The notes below the pieces were generated by a model. It was not told where the DNA came from and made no database searches. It was given only the letters and a program-made list of their open reading frames with translations. A program made the position numbers and the translations under genes. From Escarpia spicata (lineage: Eukaryota; Annelida; Polychaeta; Sabellida; Siboglinidae), in NCBI GenBank assembly GCA_963995525.1, contig OZ023213.1:43879719-43943718 (forward strand): a stretch of DNA of 64,000 nt. The letters are read 5' to 3'. Positions 59,022 through 64,000 of the stretch are shown here, one piece after another (the stretch's first letter is position 1; each line of letters starts with the position of its first letter).

Positions 59022-59812
59022 TTCCTCGCCTTCTCTGCCTTCCTATCCTCCTCTGTATCCCTCTCCTCTCTTCCCTCGCCTTCTCTGCCTTCCTATCCTC
59101 CCCTGTCTCCCACTCCTCTCTTTCTTCGCCTTCTCTGCCTTCCTATCCTCCTCTGTCTACCTCTCCTCTCTTCCCTCGCCTTCTCTGCCTTACTGTCCTC
59201 CCCGTTTCCCTCTCCTCACTTCCCTCACCTTCTCTACCTTCCTATCCTCCTCTGTCTCCCTCTCCTCTCTTTCTTCGCCTCCTCTGCCTTCCTATTCTCC
59301 TCTGTCTCCCTCTCCTCTCTTTCCTCGCATTCTCTGCCTTCCTATCCTCCTCTGTCTCCCTCTCCTCTCTTTCCTCGCCTTCGCTGCCTTCCTATCTTCC
59401 TCTGTCTCCCTCTCCTCTCTTTCCTCGTCTTCTCTTCCTTCCTATCCTCCTCTGTCTCCCTCTCCTCTCTTCCCTCGCCTCCTCTGCCTTCCTATCCTCC
59501 CCTGTCTCCCTCTGCTCTCTTCCCTCGCCTTCTCTGCCTTCCTATCCTCCTCTGTCTCCCTCTCCTCTCTTTCCTCGCCTTCTCTGCCTTCCTATCTTCC
59601 TCTGTCTCCCTCTCCTCTCTTCCCTCGCCTCCTCTGCCTTCCTATCCTCTCCTGTCTCCCTCTCCTCTCTTTCCTCGCCTTCTCTGCCTTCCTATCCTCC
59701 TGTCTCCCTCTCCTCTCTTTCCTCGCCTTATCTGCCTTCCTATCCTCCTCTGTCTCCCTCTCCTCTCTTCCCTCGCCTTCTCTGCCTTCCTATCCTCCTC
59801 TGTCTCCCTTCT
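59022..59812. repeat. 50-bp minisatellite, right arm (~16 units)
   Basis: Pyrimidine-rich complement of 52290-53280 but 200 bases (four units) shorter. The + strand has a 319-codon Ser/Leu/Pro frame produced by composition. Confidence 0.94.
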
Positions 59813-59911
59813 GTGCTTGAGCTTGTCAAATCTCTTTTGGTGGCTTTCTTTACCTCCTTCTCAGCTAGTGTGTACTGTGCTTGAGCTGGTCTTGTCTCTT
59901 CTCGTGTTTTT

Positions 59912-59974
59912 GCACTGTCTCGTGATTGAAAAGACATAACGCCTCTATCGGGTTTGCGTATATAAACCTAACAA
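59912..59974 (+). promoter_or_regulatory. TATA cassette copy 2, right arm
   Basis: Near-identical to 58775-58836, with tataaa at about 59962-59967. It lies upstream of the candidate terminal exon at 60602. Confidence 0.5.
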
Positions 59975-60096
59975 AACTAGTTGACTATTGCACGTGTGTG
60001 TTCAACGATTATTTTACTACTTTATTTATGTTTTCTCTTCAATGTGTTGACCTCTTGTCGTTTCGACTAGCTACGCGGTGTTTGGTTACCGATTGC

Positions 60097-60572
60097 GTCA
60101 GCAGACGTCTCCATTACGTATTGTATCATAGTCCGTTGATCTAGCTTGCCCTTTTATCGTGTGTCGGTTCCCTACGCGGTGTCTGGTTACATCGCTGCCT
60201 TATTCCACTCGCTTGATCATTTTCAACGTTTTCATATATGTTTCAGAGAAGATATTTTCAAAGTTTTCATATATTTAACGTCTCGTTCATACGTAACAAG
60301 CTAGACCGTGTATGGAAGGCAAACATGTAACAAGCTCGACCATGTATGGATAGCAAACAGGTAACAAGCTAGTCCATGTCAGCCGACGTCTCCATTACGT
60401 ATTGTATCATAGTCCGTTGATCTAGCTTGCCCTTTTATCGTGTGTCGCTTCCCTACGCGGTGTCCGGTTACATCGCTGCCTTATTCCACTCGCTTGATCA
60501 TTTTCAACGTTTTCATATATGTTTCAGAGAAGATATTTTCAAAGTTTTCATATATTTAACGTCTCGTTCATA
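60097..60572. repeat. 195-bp direct duplication, right arm
   Basis: Mirror of 51530-52005. Two near-identical 195-base copies are separated by 86 bases of 34-base satellite units. Confidence 0.9.
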
Positions 60573-60601
60573 TGGTTTGAGAGTTTTAATGTATGTTCCA
60601 G

Positions 60602-60803
60602 AGACGAAGAGCTCCGCGAGTATCACAGTTATATGTTCTGTAACGTCATGGCGGAGCTGCTCCGGACACGGGGACGTTACGATCCCCCCAACCCTTGGGT
60701 TGACCCCGACCCTGTTGCCCCTATCGACACGGGGGATATGGAAAATTGGTGTGCGGATACAGACGATAGCGATGACGGCTTTGAAGATTTAATAGTTCGT
60801 TGA
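60602..60803 (+). CDS. Candidate terminal exon (gene B), right arm
   Basis: After a tatgttccag acceptor the frame encodes RDEELREYHSYMFCNVMAEL, LRTRGRYDPPNPWVDPDPVA and an acidic end with DTDDSDDGFEDLIVR, stopping at 60803. AATAAA follows at about 60810. The frame is also open upstream to ATG 60519 (94 codons in total). The acidic tail, the polyA signal and the clean stop make this the most gene-like piece of the palindrome. No family recognised. Confidence 0.48.
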
Positions 60804-60854
60804 CATCAATAAAACATTCAACTTTCAAAGTGTTGTGTTTGTTGGTTATTATAT

Positions 60855-60939
60855 TATATTATATATATATATATATATAATCTCTCTTTCATACACACAT
60901 ACATACATACATACAAGCATACCTATACACATTTTAAAG

Positions 60940-60975
<36 letters not shown>
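60855..60975. repeat. (TA)n microsatellites, right arm
   Basis: Mirror of 51111-51250, 12 bases shorter. Confidence 0.9.
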
Positions 60976-60980
<5 letters not shown>

Positions 60981-61181
60981 CGTTTTCTCTTTGTTCTTTC
61001 GTTATTACATCATTCCGTTTACTTCTTTATCTCTCATTATACACCTTTCATCACCTTTTAAAACTTTTCTCTTTGATCTTTCGTTATGACTCTTTGATCT
61101 TTCGTTTCTTCCAATACCTTTCCTCTTTGAACGTTTTGTTATTCCCTCTTCAGTCTCTCATATATACACAATAACCCTTCC

Positions 61182-61406
61182 ATGGCTACTCATTCCACCG
61201 TCAGGAGGCACTACACACACTCCTACATACGGTCACGTGACTACGCATTTTGCTCAGGGGGGCGGCTTTCGAAACCTCCCTATTATCAACCAAAACCTCC
61301 TCCGAACCCCCCCTGGATACCCCTTCAAAAACCCCAGTATACTACTCACGTGCGTACACCCGATCAGTTTATTGTACTTTTTGCCATGATCAGTCGTGTT
61401 TTCTAG
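61182..61406 (+). CDS. TATA-linked ORF crossing the right palindrome edge
   Basis: ATG at 61182 in good context (ttccATGG) follows a tatatacac box by about 20 bases. The first 57 codons lie in the arm (MATHSTVRRHYTHSYIRSRD, then proline-rich KPPPNPPWIPLQK) and the last part outside it. The left-arm copy (minus 50663-50908) shares those codons but ends with a different tail. Unrecognised, and coding status uncertain. Confidence 0.35.
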   Translation: MATHSTVRRHYTHSYIRSRDYAFCSGGRLSKPPYYQPKPPPNPPWIPLQKPQYTTHVRTPDQFIVLFAMISRVF

Positions 61407-63115
61407 GAGAGAAAAGTGCTGAAACACATTGTGACATTGCTATTATGAAGGATATTCCAGACCTTGGAAATGTGCCAACGTTCAAATTTACAATAAGCTT
61501 AAGTTACGCAGACGCGACGACAAAATATTTCATCAAAACCCTCTCCCCCCGTCTTCGGAAGCCAGTCAGGCAGAGAAGTTTAAGTGTTTGGACAGGTGTG
61601 TTTGCTAAGGGGCTAACAACATTATTTCAAGTAACTTTTTTTACAAGGTTGTCCATATAGGTGATTAATCTAGACATATGGACATTTTTCGAGGCAAATA
61701 TATTACAGCATTCCAAGTCTGTTCAGCACACTTGGCCCCGTGGGTATTTCGCAATACATAATATGTTGTTCAATGGCCAGCACTCAATGCTGACATCTGC
61801 AAGTGCAACATTTTCACGTAAGCAATTATAACAGTGTCAGCACTCCACATGAAGTGTGAGAGGTGACTGCGAGGTGATAAAAACCTGGCTCTCAACATTG
61901 GGAAAAGTGTATCCCTCGTGACTCGGAGATCACGTTAATGTCCGTCACGTCTCAACGCAGGTAAGAGTAGATCACCCCAAACAGGCATTCACGAACAGTT
62001 GACATTTGACAGGTAAATTCTTGTCTACTTTATTGGCACGGGGAACATAATTCCGGAACGACTCTTTACACACACTGCGTATTTCTCAATTGAAATAGGT
62101 TTATAAAGTAGTACGTATGCAGCCAAACGTTCTGCAAAGATACTATGGCCGTATGTGGCCGCTCTACAGGGTGACACTTATTAAGCCCTAAACTATACCT
62201 TCCACGCAGGCATCATACACAAAATGTATTAATTTATATGGATGTATGGACACGCAAAGACCGTTGTACAGAAAGAAAGCATTTTTATTTAGCGGAATGC
62301 AGCCACTCTAACATGGTCGCGCCCAGCCAGACCGCGTGACCTGCATGCATGACACGCGCCGTAGTCCATGGGAAATCATGTTGCCTAGATGGCGGTTTTG
62401 ATCACCAGGTTGCAGTTGCAGAAAGGTAAAATTACACGGAAATGCCGGCCGCTGGTCGCGTTAGGCGGGTGGTCGCATTAGAGGATGATAGAACAGTTAA
62501 TGCAACGGTAATCTGACCGCCGTTGTCGTAAACCCTATGGCCGTTAGCGACGGAGGCCGCTCAAGAGGGCAACATTTACGTGCTTAGGTGAGAAGGTGAA
62601 GTCCAAGGCTGTCACAGATGGACTGCGAAGAACGATTTCGCTGGATTTGGAAGGAATGGGGAACGAGAGCATGAGACGGGAGCGATTTGAGGTGGGTGGA
62701 GACACAGCAATGAAACGGGATCAACGAGGGAAGAAGGGAAAGCAAGAAGCACCAGTATTGAGGCTGACCTCACCGCGGAATTTGAGGACAAAGAGGAGAG
62801 CAACAACGTACACTTTGATCTGGGGATCAGCCGTGCGGGGCTGTATTTGCAATGTATACTTATGTTCTACAATGAGGACTGTTCTACGATACACACGGGA
62901 TGACACCATTAAATACAATATACTGGTAATATTAATTCCTTAAATATGATTATACTGAGTATGTTATGTAGTTCATCCCAAAATAGCTGTTTCTTTTTAT
63001 CACACGTTACTCCATCTGCAGCGCGTAACATGGACTTACAGCGGGAGTTAATTAATTAATTGTGGCGTGTGTACTGACGTAGATTATATTAGCTTAATAC
63101 GTCTTCTGATTTTAG
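61407..63115. other. Non-coding DNA right of the palindrome
   Basis: No named element. A + frame at 61356-61660 outside the arm (with RSVYCTFCHDQSC) and one at 62596-62943 have mixed composition but no motif I recognise. The segment 62440-62600 is CpG-rich and could be regulatory for the downstream secreted gene. Confidence 0.35.
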
Positions 63116-63116
63116 A

Positions 63117-63183
63117 ATGATGCAAGCGTGGCAAGCCTCACGAGTGGTGTTGAGCATTGTGGTGGTGTTGTTTGCTTCGTCAG
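63117..63183 (+). CDS. Secreted-type protein, exon with signal peptide
   Basis: ATG 63117 (tandem ATGATG) encodes MMQAWQASRVVLSIVVVLFA then SS and the first base of an Ala: a short polar start, a hydrophobic core and small residues, as in a signal peptide. The exon begins after cttctgattttag, so a 5'UTR intron lies upstream. It ends in phase 1 at gtaagaaa. It joins the next exon exactly. The gene continues beyond the window. Confidence 0.75.
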
Positions 63184-63621
63184 GTAAGAAAGCACATAAA
63201 TTAACTCAATTTATGATAGAAAGGCTTTAGCATACGACAGACAATCTATGTATTAGGTGTGACGGAGGCAGTCTGCCAACTAATTATGTGTAAAACTAGA
63301 GAAACAAGGTAACTAATGCCTGTGTGCGTGCGTGCGTGCGTGCGTGCATGCGTATACACGCATACGCACATACACGCACACGCTGTCATAGTTAGATGTT
63401 TATCTTTGTGTCCATCGTATGCATATAGATTTGCTAGAACCTAGAACTGCGTATCTGTAAATCTGACCAGCCTCTCGGATCAGGCCACACTCTTTAGTCA
63501 CACCATTTCGGGTCAGTCACTTGATTGACGGCTTTGGGGGGGGGGGGGGGGTCCTACTGTATGCCAATGGACGTTTCCACGGTATGCTTAACGTCAACCA
63601 TTTGACAATGCTGTGTTGCAG
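63184..63621. other. Intron 1 of the secreted-type gene
   Basis: Contains a (GTGC/GTAC) microsatellite at 63321-63385 and a poly-G at 63535-63550. Confidence 0.6.
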
Positions 63622-63668
63622 CGAACGGCGAATCGTGCACTGAGGAGGCAGTGGAAGAATGTGTTGAG
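63622..63668 (+). CDS. Secreted-type protein, exon 2 (partial gene)
   Basis: Acceptor ctgtgttgcag, donor gtaaga, 47 nt, phase 1 to 0. Encodes ANGESCTEEAVEECVE, giving the likely signal cleavage after ANG/SSA and two Cys spaced nine residues apart in an acidic setting. It suggests a disulphide-bonded extracellular peptide or protein. The family cannot be told from 38 residues. Confidence 0.72.
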
Positions 63669-63759
63669 GTAAGAAAGTACAAGAAAAACAGTCCGAGCTT
63701 TTGATAAAATAATGGCACATTTGAATACACCTATTATGGAATTCAATCTCGGTTCTCTG

Positions 63760-64000
63760 TTTTATTTATATATATATATATATATATAAAATATATATAT
63801 ATATATACACACATATATTTTTTTAATGGATTGATGCGGACAGAATGCAGGTAAGGTCTGGTATGTCCACTAGATCGTAGCCCATGTTCGAAGATTTGCA
63901 ATATCAATGACTTGTACATATTCAGTCTCTATCTGTATATCTGTCTGTGTGTCTGTTTGTCTGTTTGTATGTTTGTCTGTTTGTCTGTTTGTCTGTTTGT
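63760..64000. repeat. (TA)n and (TGTCTGTT)n microsatellites
   Basis: TA repeats at 63766-63805 and a gtctgtttgtctgtt run from 63930 to the end, within the second intron of the secreted-type gene. Confidence 0.88.

Larger units (their letters stand above)
50736..61354. repeat. Giant palindrome (inverted duplication, 35-bp spacer)
   Basis: The left arm 50736-56133 and right arm 56169-61354 are reverse complements. The position sum is 112302 for everything between the axis and the 50-bp array, 112102 beyond that array, and 112090 beyond the TA repeat. So the arms differ by exactly 200 and 12 bases at two arrays. I found single-base differences near 52082/60020, 53465/58837 and 55548/56754 and few others. 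Beyond 50736 and 61354 the sequences are unrelated. Each arm holds five tandem arrays and several gene-like pieces. No transposase, RT or integrase is seen. Confidence 0.95.

Noticed and set aside
50736..61354. Integrated large DNA virus with inverted repeats
   Set aside because: TATA boxes and compact ORFs prompted the idea, but no viral hallmark protein is present and the arms are mostly host-like satellites.

Overview
This window is animal nuclear DNA and contains no prokaryotic features. The evidence is spliced exons with GT-AG introns, TATA and AATAAA signals, LINE, Penelope, Gypsy and hAT elements, tRNA-derived SINEs, and a very heavy load of micro- and minisatellites. The style of the SINE and LINE families and the tandem-repeat load suggest an invertebrate, possibly a lophotrochozoan such as a gastropod. 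That placement is inference.

Layout. Positions 1-11600 hold a broken LINE (about 1590-4411), microsatellites, two minisatellites sharing a core (22-bp and 53-bp units) and a G-rich 8/9-bp array. Positions 11628-32391 on the + strand carry the one host gene I can name. It is a TMEM134 orthologue whose seven coding exons join in phase to a 172-residue, two-helix membrane protein. Its introns hold a 1.5-kb foldback element, a SINE, an antisense LINE split by a 2-kb inverted-repeat transposon, a 3.1-kb minisatellite of 39-bp units open on both strands, a ~61-bp array, an ~89-bp array ended by a TA-flanked MITE, and an intron-6 array that resembles the start of exon 7 and is split by a hAT-like MITE.

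Positions 32392-50735 are intergenic and accessory. They hold a 29-bp array, a nearly complete intron-containing hAT transposon (37597-41420, with terminal repeats and a target duplication), a second complete SINE, a Penelope-like RT fragment, a LINE endonuclease fragment, a PHD-finger LINE with a 2A-like motif broken by a degenerate Gypsy gag-pol fragment, and an ~25-bp array with inverted blocks.

Positions 50736-61354 form a giant, almost perfect palindrome with arms of about 5.4 and 5.2 kb around a 35-bp GC-rich spacer. Each arm has five tandem arrays plus gene-like pieces pointing away from the axis: two spliceable exons, two TATA cassettes, a terminal ORF followed by AATAAA, and a TATA-ATG ORF that runs over the palindrome edge. 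The arms differ by four 50-bp repeat units, 12 bp of TA repeat and a few substitutions. This is the most unusual structure in the window. Beyond it, at 63117-63668, are the first two coding exons of a secreted-type protein that continues off the window.
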